This document shows positions 43,016 to 52,267 of a stretch of DNA of 58,814 bases, piece by piece. The notes beneath the pieces were generated by a model. The model was given only the letters and a program-made list of their open reading frames with translations, had not been told where the DNA came from and made no database searches. Source of the DNA: Massilia glaciei (lineage in GTDB: Bacteria > Pseudomonadota > Gammaproteobacteria > Burkholderiales > Burkholderiaceae_D); contig NZ_PXWF02000191.1 in the NCBI RefSeq assembly GCF_003011895.2, positions 1 to 58,814 of the forward strand, read 5' to 3'. Within the stretch, counting starts at the first letter, position 1; every line of letters begins with the position of its first letter. The position numbers and the translations under genes were made by a program.

Positions 43016-43513
43016 TCACGCCTGCCGCCGCCGGCGCCGGTTGATTGCGGGCGAAACCATCTTGAACACAAAAACACATGCCAACCCGATCGGGAATGCG
43101 AGCGTCCAATAATTCCCCGGCCCGATCTTGGTGTCGACGTCGACGGGCGTGCATCAAACCAGAGCGGGCCGCGCCGGAACCACGCGCAGGGACACCGCGG
43201 TACCCATCGCCATCGCATCGCATGTCGTATCGCACGCAAAGCCCACGCCGGAATAATCCTTGCCCTGCCAGTTCCACTTGTACGTCACGCTGCGCATGCT
43301 GCATTGCTTGCCGACCGCGATGGCGTCGACCCAGACACCGTGGTCCTCAAAGAGCCGCTCGCGCTCGAACCATGCGTCCCGCGCCACGCCCGTTTGCCAT
43401 ACGAGGAAGCCGGCGAATGCCAGCACAGCGGCCGCGGCCCCGACCACAATCCAGACGATGGCGGCGCGGTCGCTGCGGCGCTTGCGTTCGAGCAGGTCGG
43501 GTTCGGCCGTCAT
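43016..43513 (-). pseudogene. DUF3592-like membrane protein, split by a nonsense codon
   Basis: From the ATG at 43513 the frame encodes an N-terminal helix (WIVVGAAAAVLAFAGFLVW), a soluble domain with GKQCSMRSVTYKWNWQGKDY, and stops at a TGA at 43154. The same frame then continues for 46 codons as CTPVDVDTKIGPGNYWTLAF, a second helix and SPAINRRRRQA, to a stop at 43016. Two flanking helices around a small domain is the layout of DUF3592-type proteins, so the TGA (perhaps from TGG) is most likely a nonsense mutation. Family assignment is tentative; the continuity of the frame is direct. Confidence 0.72.
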
Positions 43514-43657
43514 CGGACGGCCCTTCCTGCATTCGCTTGGTGGTAAGTGTCCTTCATCGGGCGCCGTGTATTTCCCGGGGGGGGGGAAGTGCGGAATCTT
43601 AACGCATCTCCCCCGATACCGGGCCGGATTCCCGTTCGCCCCCCACCCCGGACGCGC

Positions 43658-44626
43658 TCACATTCCCAGCAACTGCGCGCGGGCCTGGGCAAAGCGCGCG
43701 TATTCCTCCTTGCTGAGCGAAAATCGTTCGAGCGCCTGCAGCGCGCTGCCGCGGACATCCCTGCTTTCCCGCAGGTCGGCGGCGAGCGCCATCAACGCCG
43801 CCTTGACAGGCTCGGAGCGCACGCCGTTTTGGGCGATGGCGAAGATGGCCGCCTGCCGCACGTCGGGCGCCCGGTCGGACAGGGCCTGCACCAGCCGCTC
43901 GCCGCCCTCGCCCCTCTTGTCCCATTGCCCGAGTTGGGCGATGCTCTGGCTGCGCACCGCGGGGTCGGCATGTTGCGACAGGGTCTTCAGTTGCGCCACG
44001 ATCTGCTCCGATTCCTCAGGCGAGGCCAGGCCCGATGTGAGCGTGGCCAGCGCCTGCACCAGCACCTCGGGCGACTGCTCGGTCGCCAGCGTGCGCTTGA
44101 CCAGGCCGCGCACCTCGGACGAATCTGGCGCGAGGCTTTGCAGCATCTCGAAGCCGTATTTTCGTTCGGCCATATTGCTGCTGCCCGCCAGCCGGGTCGA
44201 AAAGGCGATGACCTCGGGCGTCTGCACGGTCCCCAGCACCGACTTGAGCAACTCGCGCGCTTGCGGCGTTTGCGTGTTGTCGTAGCGCTGGAGCAAGCTG
44301 CGCACCGCCACCGGATTGCTCTGGGCCAGCCTGCGCAATCTGTCCTCGGCGTCGTAGCCTGGCGCCTGTGTGCCTGGCGGCGCGAGTGCCATTTCCCACA
44401 GCGCGTCGACGCTGGCGTCGTCGGCCAGCGCGGGGGCGGGCGCCGCCGGCGCCCGCAGCGCGACGGCAGCGCGGCCCGGCGCCGGGGCTTGGGCCGGCAC
44501 CACGGCGGCGGGATGGGCGAATTCGGGTTCCGGCGTGGGCGCCCGGATGGTCCAGGCCAGGCCGAAGCCGAGCGCGAAGCCGACGCCGACACTGGCCAGC
44601 CATCTTGGCAACGTAGAATTATTCAA
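43658..44626 (-). CDS. HEAT-repeat protein with N-terminal anchor
   Basis: The 322-residue product has an N-terminal hydrophobic helix (SVGVGFALGFGLAWTI), an Ala/Pro-rich linker and then helical repeats of about 30 residues of the HEAT type (for example AQLKTLSQHADPAVRSQSIAQL and ALSDRAPDVRQAAIFAIAQ). It is probably an inner-membrane-anchored scaffold facing the periplasm; partners unknown. It begins at a TTG; TTG codons at 44626 and 44641 are both in frame and each is preceded by GGGAGCCG, because the ribosome site and start are duplicated in tandem. Confidence 0.8.
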   Translation of the reverse strand: MNNSTLPRWLASVGVGFALGFGLAWTIRAPTPEPEFAHPAAVVPAQAPAPGRAAVALRAPAAPAPALADDASVDALWEMALAPPGTQAPGYDAEDRLRRLAQSNPVAVRSLLQRYDNTQTPQARELLKSVLGTVQTPEVIAFSTRLAGSSNMAERKYGFEMLQSLAPDSSEVRGLVKRTLATEQSPEVLVQALATLTSGLASPEESEQIVAQLKTLSQHADPAVRSQSIAQLGQWDKRGEGGERLVQALSDRAPDVRQAAIFAIAQNGVRSEPVKAALMALAADLRESRDVRGSALQALERFSLSKEEYARFAQARAQLLGM

Positions 44627-44666
44627 CGGCTCCCCTTTCAACGGCTCCCTTCAACGACTCCCCTTT
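44624..44666. repeat. Tandem triplication of a Shine-Dalgarno and TTG start unit
   Basis: On the minus strand AAAGGGGAGTCGTTG, AAGGGAGCCGTTG and AAAGGGGAGCCGTTG follow one another (15, 13 and 15 bp). Each unit ends in TTG after a GGGAG core. The last two TTG codons are in frame with the HEAT-repeat protein; the first is out of frame. Confidence 0.9.
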
Positions 44667-44677
44667 CTCCTGGCCTC

Positions 44678-45385
44678 TCAGTTCATGATGAGGCTAGATT
44701 GCCTGCTGGTGGTGTACCCCACGAGGCCGAAATGGCCGAGCGCGTAATCATAGCTGGTGTTCTGCTGGTCGATGTTGCTGGTGTGCCATCCATACACGTA
44801 GCAGCTGCCGATGCAGACAAGCTCGTCGATCCAGCTCTTGATCGAATACATCTTGGCGCCATAACGCTTCCCGCGCACCGATTTGATCAGGGGACTGTCG
44901 ATCGACAGGCCGTTCGATCCGCAGGTGGCGCTTGGCACATTGAACGGATAGACGCCGCAGGAATTCAAACCGTGCTGCGCGCCCGCGATGCCGATGAAGG
45001 AATTGACATACCCCGCGACCCCGAGCTCGTTGATCGCCTTCATCGCGAGCGTGACGCCCATCGAATGGCCGATCACGTCGATCTTGCCGGTGCACGAGGC
45101 CGCCAACGCCGATTGCAGCGCGCTCTTGACCACATTGGTGTTGATGGCGCCATGGTCGTTGCTGCCGGCATTGGTCTTCGAACCCCAGTTCGGCAGATAC
45201 AGTTGCGCCGCAAGATAGCCATTGCCCTTGAGCGCGGTGACCGTGGTATTCCAGTGGGATGGGGAACCGGTGTTGCCATGGACCAGAACGACATTGTCGA
45301 GGCAGGCCGCCTGCGCCCCGGCGGCGCAGCTTGCCAGGGTTGCGACGACGAGCAGGCGTTTTACTAAAAACGAATACAAAAACAT
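44678..45385 (-). CDS. Secreted lipase/esterase, alpha/beta hydrolase (lipase class 2 type)
   Basis: The 235-residue protein has a signal peptide (to GAQA|ACLDN), the oxyanion segment VVLVHGNTGSPSHW, the nucleophile elbow VIGHSMGVTL and several cysteines (for example SCTGK, NSCGVYP, ELVCIGSC) that could form disulfides in the periplasm or medium. Lipase class 2 proteins such as Bacillus LipA hydrolyse short and medium acyl esters. The ATG at 45385 is preceded by GGAGGAGACAC, a strong site. Catalytic Asp/His are probably in the SPLIKSVRG and YALGHFG segments. Confidence 0.87.
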   Translation of the reverse strand: MFLYSFLVKRLLVVATLASCAAGAQAACLDNVVLVHGNTGSPSHWNTTVTALKGNGYLAAQLYLPNWGSKTNAGSNDHGAINTNVVKSALQSALAASCTGKIDVIGHSMGVTLAMKAINELGVAGYVNSFIGIAGAQHGLNSCGVYPFNVPSATCGSNGLSIDSPLIKSVRGKRYGAKMYSIKSWIDELVCIGSCYVYGWHTSNIDQQNTSYDYALGHFGLVGYTTSRQSSLIMN

Positions 45386-45572
45386 GGTGTCTCCTCCGTG
45401 TTGTTGGCTTTCCACGGACGTTGGTGCTTGTTGTGGTGTCCGTGTGACTACCGACGGAGTGACTCGCTGTTGCCGGTCTGACGCCGGCTGGGACCCGCTC
45501 CATGGGATAAGCGGACTCTAGAGGTAAGCCTTGCCATGCGCCACTCCCTGTTCGGGGAGTCGCGCCCGCCGT

Positions 45573-46400
45573 TCACGCCCGGCAGGCGGCCAGCGCGCGC
45601 CCCTTGGCGACGGCCTGGGCACGGCTGCGCACCTCGAGCTTGAGGAATATCTGATCGATGTGATACTTCACATTCAGCTCGGACAAGCCCAGAATCTTCG
45701 CGATTTCCCAGTTGGTTTTACCCTCGTGCAGCCAGTGGAGGATCTCGCGCTGGCGCTCGCTCAGCGCCTTCCTGCTCTTGCACAACTTGCCTTGATACTC
45801 CTCGACCGTGGTCAGCACGCGCGCGAGGGCGAAATGCAGGTGCGGCGTCAGCAGCTTGAGGAGGAACGCGTGATCGGGGCCTATTTCGCCGGGGATGCGC
45901 GAGACGATGAAAAAGCTCGAGAACACGCCGCCGACATCGAGCACGCCATCGGCGATCGTGTTGCGCAGATCGTGTTTATTGAAAAGCCGGACCCAGTCGT
46001 CCGGAAAGGCGTGGTCGTCGCGCCCGCTTTGAAACAGCTGCGGCTCCTGTGTCTCGCGCCACCGTCTCATGAGCGGACTGTCGAGCCGTCCCTCCTCGTC
46101 GCGCAGGGGCTCGAAGTATTCGAGCGGATAGTTGAAGTTGAGGATCTTGCGGATGTGGTTGCCCTGCCGGCTGATCCCGCCTATCCCGCAGAGCATCATT
46201 TCGTGCGGGAGCACGGCGCGCAACGATCCTTCGACGACGCGGCCGAAGTCGGCCGCGTCCCGCACGTGCGTGCATTCGACCAGCACGGCCATGATGCGCT
46301 GGTCGAGTTCGACCTGGCGCGCCGCACTCATCGTGCGCCCCGGCGCGGCGCCACTTGCGCTGCGATGGAACAAAGGCGGTCGAAGGGCTGTTGGCGGCAT
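45573..46400 (-). CDS. LuxR-type transcriptional regulator (EpsA-like)
   Basis: The 275-residue regulator has an N-terminal domain of about 190 residues and a C-terminal LuxR helix-turn-helix (LSERQREILHWLHEGKTNWE, IAKILGLSELNVKYHIDQIF). The overall shape resembles EpsA regulators associated with XrtB/PEP-CTERM exopolysaccharide loci, but no such locus is in the window, so this is tentative. The ATG at 46400 is preferred because AGGACTTGCC precedes it; a downstream ATG at 46331 is possible. It is divergent from the DUF885 gene. Confidence 0.82.
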   Translation of the reverse strand: MPPTALRPPLFHRSASGAAPGRTMSAARQVELDQRIMAVLVECTHVRDAADFGRVVEGSLRAVLPHEMMLCGIGGISRQGNHIRKILNFNYPLEYFEPLRDEEGRLDSPLMRRWRETQEPQLFQSGRDDHAFPDDWVRLFNKHDLRNTIADGVLDVGGVFSSFFIVSRIPGEIGPDHAFLLKLLTPHLHFALARVLTTVEEYQGKLCKSRKALSERQREILHWLHEGKTNWEIAKILGLSELNVKYHIDQIFLKLEVRSRAQAVAKGRALAACRA

Positions 46401-46588
46401 TGGCAAGTCCTGTTGTGGGAAACCGGGCCAGCCAATGGTATATGCAAAAATTATTTTTCGGCAATCTAAAAATTGCGGCGACGCGCGCGCGCCACACCGG
46501 CCGCCACCAGACAAGGCGCCCAGATCGGCGCGCCCACGGCCAGGCTTGCCAACGCGGTACACTGCGACATCTAACAAGGAGCGTGACC

Positions 46589-48373
46589 ATGCGACGAATC
46601 TTAGCAGCCCTGGCCTTCATGGCCGCCAGCCCGGTGTTTGCGGCGCAAGGGGACCATCCCGCCCTGCACCAGTTGTTTGCCGATGAATGGGAGCGCGGAC
46701 TGCGCGACAACCCCGAGGAAGCGAGCTCCCAGGGCGACCGGCGCTACAACGACCGCTGGTCGGACATGAGCCTGGCGGCGATATCGGCGCGCAATGGCGC
46801 CAACAAGGCGGCCCTGGTCCGCCTGCAAAAAATCGACCGCGAAACGCTGTCCGAGATCGACAAGCTCAACTACGACACCTTCGCGTGGCAACTGAAGCAG
46901 GCGCTGGCGCGCCAGACCTACCGCGAGCATCTGATCCCCATCGGCATGTCCGGCGGCGTGCAGACACTCGACAACATGGTCGAACTGCTGCCCTTTGACA
47001 GCGAGAAGGATTTCCAGGACTGGCTGGCGCGCCTGGCCGCGCTGCCGGCCTTGATCGACCAGAACATGGTGTTGATGCAGGAGGGGATCAGGGAGGGCAT
47101 CATGCCCCCCGCCGTGCTGATGCGGCGCGTTGGCAAGCAAATCGCCAGGCAAGCGGTGGCCGATCCGGCCGAGAGCCCGTTCTACAAGCCATTCATCAGC
47201 TTGCCGGATTCGTTCCCGGAGCAAAAAAAAGCGTCCCTGCGGCGCCAGGCCGCGCAGCTGATCGCCGGGAAAGTGGTGCCCGCCTACGCCAGGCTCGGCA
47301 AATTCTTCGACGGCGCCTACCTGCCCAAGGCGCGCGCCACAATCGGCGCCTCGGCCCTGCCACACGGCAAGGCGTATTACGATTTCCTGGCGGCGTACTT
47401 CACCACGACCGACCTGGGCGCCGAGGCGATCCACGCGATTGGCCTGGCCGAAGTGGCGCGCATCCGCGCCCGCATGGAGGAGGTCAAGCGCGAGGCCGGG
47501 TTCAAGGAAACGCTCGAGCAGTTCTTCACCTTCCTGCGCAGCGATCCGCAGTTTTTCCACAAGAGCGGGGCCGAATTGCTGCTGTCCTACCAGGCGATGA
47601 GCAAGCGCATCGATCCCGAACTGGTCAAGGTGTTCTCGGTGCTGCCGAGGTTGACCTATGGCGTGCGTGCGATCCCCGCCAACATCGCGCCCGACACAAC
47701 CACCGCCTATTACCAGACGGGCGCGGCGGACGGCACGCGCGCCGGGTATTACTATGTCAATCTGTACAAGCCCGAGATGCGCCCGACCTGGGAAATGATG
47801 GCCCTGAGCCTGCATGAGGCGGTGCCCGGCCACCACTTCCAGTTCGCGCGCGCGCTGGAGTTGGAGCGCTTGCCGATGTTCCGCAAAACCGCCTATTTCG
47901 TCGCCTACAGCGAAGGCTGGGGCCTGTATGCGGAGCAACTCGGCTATGACATGGGCCTGTACAACAATCCGTATGACAAATTCGGCCAGCTCACATACGA
48001 GATGTGGCGCGCCGTGCGCCTGGTGGTCGACACCGGCATGCATGCCAAGGGCTGGAGCCGGCAGCGGGCGATCGACTACTTCAAGGCCAACGCCCCCAAG
48101 ACGGAGCAGGACATCGTCAACGAGATCGACCGCTACATCGGCTGGCCGGGCCAGGCGCTCGCGTACAAGATCGGGCAACTCAAGATTTCCGAATTGCGCA
48201 AGCGGGCCGGCGAGGCGCTGGGCGCGCGCTTCGATCTGCGCGCCTTCAATGATGAAGTCGTCGGCACCGGCTCCATTCCCCTGGGGGCGCTGGAAACACA
48301 TATGCAAGGCTGGATCGCGCGGCAGCGCGCAAGCGCGGCGCTGCCCGCATCCCCGCCGGCGGGCGCCAGGTAG
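46589..48373 (+). CDS. DUF885 family secreted zinc peptidase
   Basis: The 594-residue protein has a signal peptide (MRRILAALAFMAASPVFAAQ) and the DUF885 pattern, including the zinc site SLHEAVPGHHFQFA (H409, E410, H415) and later AYSEGWGLYAEQLG, which supplies further ligands. Members of this family act as carboxypeptidase-like enzymes; the substrate is unknown. AAGGAGCGTGACC gives an ideal ribosome binding site. The gene is followed by a strong bidirectional terminator. Confidence 0.92.
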   Translation: MRRILAALAFMAASPVFAAQGDHPALHQLFADEWERGLRDNPEEASSQGDRRYNDRWSDMSLAAISARNGANKAALVRLQKIDRETLSEIDKLNYDTFAWQLKQALARQTYREHLIPIGMSGGVQTLDNMVELLPFDSEKDFQDWLARLAALPALIDQNMVLMQEGIREGIMPPAVLMRRVGKQIARQAVADPAESPFYKPFISLPDSFPEQKKASLRRQAAQLIAGKVVPAYARLGKFFDGAYLPKARATIGASALPHGKAYYDFLAAYFTTTDLGAEAIHAIGLAEVARIRARMEEVKREAGFKETLEQFFTFLRSDPQFFHKSGAELLLSYQAMSKRIDPELVKVFSVLPRLTYGVRAIPANIAPDTTTAYYQTGAADGTRAGYYYVNLYKPEMRPTWEMMALSLHEAVPGHHFQFARALELERLPMFRKTAYFVAYSEGWGLYAEQLGYDMGLYNNPYDKFGQLTYEMWRAVRLVVDTGMHAKGWSRQRAIDYFKANAPKTEQDIVNEIDRYIGWPGQALAYKIGQLKISELRKRAGEALGARFDLRAFNDEVVGTGSIPLGALETHMQGWIARQRASAALPASPPAGAR

Positions 48374-48397
48374 TGGCCCGCCGCGGGACACCCAAAT

Positions 48398-48423
48398 AAA
48401 AAACGACCCGAGGGTCGTTTTTT
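48398..48423. terminator. Bidirectional intrinsic terminator
   Basis: Perfect 12-bp inverted repeat AAAAAACGACCC / GGGTCGTTTTTT with a GA centre, between the convergent DUF885 and AbgT-family genes. Confidence 0.93.
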
Positions 48424-48453
48424 ATCTTACGCGCCGCGCAAGGCCGGCCGGCG

Positions 48454-50034
48454 TCAGGGGACGGCGGGGTACGCGTAGGTCGAACCGATGCCGAGCGGAA
48501 TGTCCAAGGCCCAGAAGCCGAGCAGGAAACAGGTCCACAGCACCAGCATGGCGATCGAGTAAGGCAGCATCAGCGCGATCAGGGTGCCGATGCCGGTCGA
48601 CTTGACGTAGCGCCGGCAAAACACGACGATCAAGGGGAAGTAAGGCAGCAGGGGCGTGACGATGTTGGTCGAAGAATCGCCGACCCGGTACGCGGCCTGC
48701 GTCAGGTCGGGCGAGACCCCCAACTCCATCAGCATCGGCACCATCACCGCGCCGATCAAGGCCCACTTCGCCGAGGCGGAACCGACCAGCAGGTTGACCG
48801 AGCTCGTCAGGATGACGATGCCGATCAGCGTCACGCTCATCGGCAACGCCATTTCCTTGAGCAATCCCGCGCCCTTGATCGCGAACAGCGCGCCCAGGTT
48901 GGACTGGCCGAACGCGAAGATGAACTGGGCGCAGAAAAACGCCATCACGATGTAATAGCCCATGCCGCTCATCGCCTGGCTCATGCCCTTGATGATGTCG
49001 CGGTGGTTGTTGGCGGTGCCCGCCACGTAACCGTAGACGACGCCCGGGATCAGGAAGAACACGAAGATGATGGCGACGATCGACTGCATCAATGGCGCCG
49101 ATGAGTGCGTCAATTGCGCGTTGGTCGGCGAGCGCCAGGCCGAAGTCTCCGGCAAGGCGGACCAGACCAGCAGCACCAGGCTGGCGACCATGGCGAAGGT
49201 GGCCCAGCGCAGGCCTTTGCGTTCATTCGGCGTCAACGCGTCCATCTTGGGCAGGTCGGCCGGGTCGGCGTCGACCGGCGTGTTTTTCAGGCGCGGCTCG
49301 ATGAACTTGTCGGTCAGCACCCAGCCGATGATGATCACCAGGAACGTCGATGCCGTCGTGAAGAAGTAGTTGTTGAGCGGATTGATGACGATGCTGGCGG
49401 CGGCCGGGTCCGAAGACAGGCGCGCGGCGGCCTGGGTCAGGCCGGCGAGCAGCGGATCGAGGCTCGACGGCACAAAGAACGTGGCCGAGAACCCGCCCGA
49501 GACGCCCGCGAAGGCGGCCGCGATGCCGGCCAGCGGATGGCGCCCGGCCGCATAAAAGATGACCGCGCCCAGGGGAATGACCAACACATAGCCGGCATCG
49601 ACCGCAACGTGGCTGAGCACGCCGACGCCAACGAGCACCGGCGTGAGCAGGATTTTTGGCGTGACGTTGAGGATCGAGCGCAGGCCCGCGTTGATGAAGC
49701 CGGTGTACTCGGCCACGCCGAGGCCGAGCATCGCCACCAGCACCACGCCGAGCGGCGGGAAGGTGACGAAGGTGTTGACCAGCTTGGAGATGAACTCCGT
49801 CAAGGCGACCGGCGCGAGCAGGTTCTTGATCTGGATCGCCTGGCCGGAGCGCGGATCGAGCTCGCTGAAGCTCACGTTCGACATCGCCCACGAGGCGACC
49901 CAGACCGCCGCGAGCAGGAGCGCGAACAGGACCGCCGGGTCGGGCAACTTGTTGCCGACGATTTCGATGCCGTTCAGGGCCCGGTTCAACAACCCGGCTT
50001 TCTTTTCGGTAGTTTCTTCTGGGATGTTTTTCAT
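48454..50034 (-). CDS. AbgT family transporter
   Basis: The 526-residue membrane protein has many helices and AbgT-family blocks: GIEIVGNKLPDPAVLFALLLA, FPPLGVVLVAMLGLGVAEYTG, GGFSATFFVPSSLDPLLAG and SSTNIVTPLLPYFPL. AbgT proteins import p-aminobenzoyl-glutamate in E. coli; others, such as MtrF, export antimetabolites. The direction here is unknown. The ATG at 50034 (MKNIPEE) has CGGAACCG upstream; the longer frame adds a short unlikely N-terminus. Confidence 0.92.
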   Translation of the reverse strand: MKNIPEETTEKKAGLLNRALNGIEIVGNKLPDPAVLFALLLAAVWVASWAMSNVSFSELDPRSGQAIQIKNLLAPVALTEFISKLVNTFVTFPPLGVVLVAMLGLGVAEYTGFINAGLRSILNVTPKILLTPVLVGVGVLSHVAVDAGYVLVIPLGAVIFYAAGRHPLAGIAAAFAGVSGGFSATFFVPSSLDPLLAGLTQAAARLSSDPAAASIVINPLNNYFFTTASTFLVIIIGWVLTDKFIEPRLKNTPVDADPADLPKMDALTPNERKGLRWATFAMVASLVLLVWSALPETSAWRSPTNAQLTHSSAPLMQSIVAIIFVFFLIPGVVYGYVAGTANNHRDIIKGMSQAMSGMGYYIVMAFFCAQFIFAFGQSNLGALFAIKGAGLLKEMALPMSVTLIGIVILTSSVNLLVGSASAKWALIGAVMVPMLMELGVSPDLTQAAYRVGDSSTNIVTPLLPYFPLIVVFCRRYVKSTGIGTLIALMLPYSIAMLVLWTCFLLGFWALDIPLGIGSTYAYPAVP

Positions 50035-50205
50035 AATCGGTTCCGGGATGTGGCGGGGAGTGAATTTATTGGCGCTGCCAAACGCCATATATTAACGTCA
50101 AGCACCGCGATCGCAAACAGAAAATGTCGGGGGAAGAAGAGCGGGGAAAGGCGCGGCCGGCCGCCGCCGTGGTCCATGGACGCGATGACCGGCGCCTGGA
50201 AATGA

Positions 50206-50233
50206 AAACGCCACCTTCGATCAGGTGGCGTTT
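50206..50233. terminator. Intrinsic terminator
   Basis: Perfect 11-bp inverted repeat AAACGCCACCT / AGGTGGCGTTT around TCGATC, then more T's. It lies after the small secreted-protein gene and upstream of the AbgT gene, both on the minus strand. Confidence 0.9.
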
Positions 50234-50290
50234 TTGGTTCAGGGCAAAGCGGCCAAGCGCCCTGCGCCCATCTGCGCCAACGCGCCGTGC

Positions 50291-50662
50291 TTACTCTTCG
50301 TCGGCAGACACTTCGCGCGTCTTGCGGTTGTACTTCAGCGTGATGGTATTGATTTCGCAAAGATTGAAGTCATCCCACTCGACTTCCGAATCGTCGTCGT
50401 CGAAGGTAACGTTCAGGCTCTGGGTGCAGGCAGCCTTGCTCGAGAACTTGATCAAGCGCTTCTTGTTGTTTTCCAGAATGCCATCGCCCAGGCGGTCCTC
50501 TCCCCAGGTTTTACTTTTTCCCGGCGCGATATAGATGTGGCGAATCGGGTAGCCCGTCTTGTTCACGATGGTGAAGTCGGCGTTGCCCGCAGCGGCGCCC
50601 TTCCCAACGAGCAGCCCGGCGCCCAGCAACGCGACGGCGAGGCTCAATATCTTCATTTTCAT
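50291..50662 (-). CDS. Small secreted protein of unknown function
   Basis: A 123-residue product with a signal peptide (MKMKILSLAVALLGAGLLV to AAA|GNAD) and a beta-rich domain with FTIVNKTGYPIRHIYIAPG and WGEDRLGDGILENNKK, ending in an acidic tail ADEE. Similar one-domain secreted proteins are common in Gram-negative bacteria, but I know of no function. The start is MKMKI at 50662 or the second M. It has its own terminator. Confidence 0.8.
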   Translation of the reverse strand: MKMKILSLAVALLGAGLLVGKGAAAGNADFTIVNKTGYPIRHIYIAPGKSKTWGEDRLGDGILENNKKRLIKFSSKAACTQSLNVTFDDDDSEVEWDDFNLCEINTITLKYNRKTREVSADEE

Positions 50663-50891
50663 TTTCGCTCCGATTATTTTAGGCTGCACTTCCGCCCACC
50701 GGCGGTTGGCGCAGCAGAAGTGCATCCAGGAATTTTTTTATGTACCCGGAGAAACTATATCATTGCGATTATTCAAATGAATTTTTATTTTTGTGCAATT
50801 GGCGGCCTGTGAGGTGGAAGCGCAACAGGGAAGCTCATTCGTGGGCGGGCGTCGCGTTCGGCGGTGGCGGGGGCGCGGCCGGACGCCGGTT

Positions 50892-51428
50892 TCAGGCGCT
50901 CGCAGCCGCGCCGCGCCGGCTGCGCCGGGCCCAGCGCCGCTGCACGCGCCAGCGCCACAAGCCGGCGACGAGCATGTAGCCGGTCGCGGCCAGCGCGAAC
51001 ACGCCGAGTCCGAGCGCCATCGGCAAGCCGACGTCTTGCATCCATTCGACCAGGCGCGAGAGGCGGCCGATCACCTCGACCTGCCCCGCCACGCTCTGGT
51101 CCGCCGCGCCCGCGTCGCCCATCAGCAGGTTGCCGAACCTGTATGCGGCGTATTAGATGGGCCCCACGGTGAGCGGGTTGGTGACCAGCGTGCTAAGGGC
51201 CGCGACCGGCAAGTTCACCCTGAACACGATGGCCGCAACCGCGGCGAGCCCGATCTGTCCCAACGGCAGGATCAGCCCGCTGAACAGGCCTGCCGCCAGA
51301 CCGCCGGCGACCGCGCGGCGGTTGAACTGCCACAGGAAGTGATGATGCAGATATCGGCCTAGCGGCTTTAGCAGCCTGCTTTGCCGGAGACTTTGCGGGC
51401 TGGGCAAAGTGAAGTAAGGGAAGCGCAT
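50892..51428 (-). pseudogene. DUF2062 membrane protein, split by a nonsense codon
   Basis: From the ATG at 51428 (MRFPYFTLPS) the frame reads the DUF2062 signature: LKPLGRYLHHHFLWQFNRRA, then AGGLAAGLFSGLILPLGQIG and LSTLVTNPLTVGPI, then TAA at 51153. The same frame continues as YAAYRFGNLLMGDAGA, a helix PMALGLGVFALAATGYMLV and an Arg-rich end at 50892. In the family the motif is NPLTVGPIYYAAYRLG, so TAA replaces a tyrosine codon (TAC or TAT). Intact length would be 178 residues, normal for DUF2062. Confidence 0.9.
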
Positions 51429-51588
51429 TGGCGTTGGAAGCGGACGGCGGCTCGATTGCCTCATTTTACTGGGTTCCGCGGATGCCCGTCGCCACGACGT
51501 CCTGTGAAACGCGGCGGCGGCCGAGACGCGGCGCAGGTCGGGGATCGGCGCCAGCCGGGCCGCGGCGGGCATGGGCCGCCCCCAGTCG

Positions 51589-51954
51589 TCATTCTCCCTC
51601 GTCGTCCGGCCGAAGGTGGCGGATCGAGGCGCCGCGTTTCTCGGCGGTGTCGCTTTTGCCCAGGTTGGTTTTGATGGCACGGCTCAGTTGGCCGGCGGCG
51701 GTGCTGATGGCCTGTTCGATCGTCGCCGCGCGGCTCTCCACGGCTACCGGCTGCGCGCCTTTGATGCGTGCCTCGAGCAGGCAGCGCTTGTCGGCCTCGC
51801 CGCCCTTGGCGCCGTTGACATCGTTCAGGTGCACTTCGACCCGCGTGATCGCGCTGGCCACATGCTTGAGCTCGTGCTCCAGGTCGGCCTGCACGCGTTC
51901 GAGCAGTTCCGGCGAGCCCGTGATGCGGTTATCACTGTTGAGTTGGATCTGCAT
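51589..51954 (-). CDS. HPF/RaiA-family ribosome-associated protein
   Basis: The 121-residue product starts MQIQLNSDNRITGSPELLER and has the HPF beta-alpha-beta pattern (SAITRVEVHLNDVNG, EARIKGAQPVAV, AISTAAGQLSRAIK). HPF proteins bind the 30S subunit and promote ribosome hibernation. It differs from canonical HPF in the N-terminal strand and has an acidic C-terminus, so it may be a stress-specific paralogue. AAGGAGGATGCC precedes the ATG, an excellent ribosome binding site. Confidence 0.85.
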   Translation of the reverse strand: MQIQLNSDNRITGSPELLERVQADLEHELKHVASAITRVEVHLNDVNGAKGGEADKRCLLEARIKGAQPVAVESRAATIEQAISTAAGQLSRAIKTNLGKSDTAEKRGASIRHLRPDDEGE

Positions 51955-52267
51955 GGCATCCTCCTTGGTGTAAGTGAGGGTCTAGTTTAGCAAACGGAAA
52001 CTCCCGGCGTAGCGCGGTAGGAGTGCCGTTTTCCGTGCCGGATGCGGCCGCGCCAACGTCGTGCCGGTGATCGGAATAAATTCATTTTCTCCGCCATTTG
52101 CTGCTAAAGTAGCCACTTGTAGCCACTTGTAGCCACTTGATAAATATTGAATAATTCCTCATCTTGAGGCCGCGGACGCTTGTGGCATGCGCCCCGCCGC
52201 AGGCCCAGGACGGGGTGGCCATTTTCATCGTGTTTAGTTAGCCAGAAGTGAGTTAGCCGAAGTGCCC
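51955..52267. other. Intergenic region with a 10-bp tandem repeat
   Basis: 313 bp without a credible gene, more AT-rich than its surroundings in the middle. It holds three TAGCCACTTG units (52110-52139) followed by ATAAATATTGAATAATTCC, a possible promoter. Nothing else recognised. Confidence 0.6.
52110..52139. repeat. 10-bp tandem repeat, three units
   Basis: TAGCCACTTG repeated three times perfectly. Each junction makes CTTGTAG, so successive units offer TTGTAG hexamers 16-17 bp upstream of AATAAT at 52150 in the last junction. Confidence 0.92.

Noticed and set aside
42970-43560. Plus-strand frames such as MPTRSGMRASNNS
   Set aside because: They lie antisense to the DUF3592-like remnant and have no conserved features.
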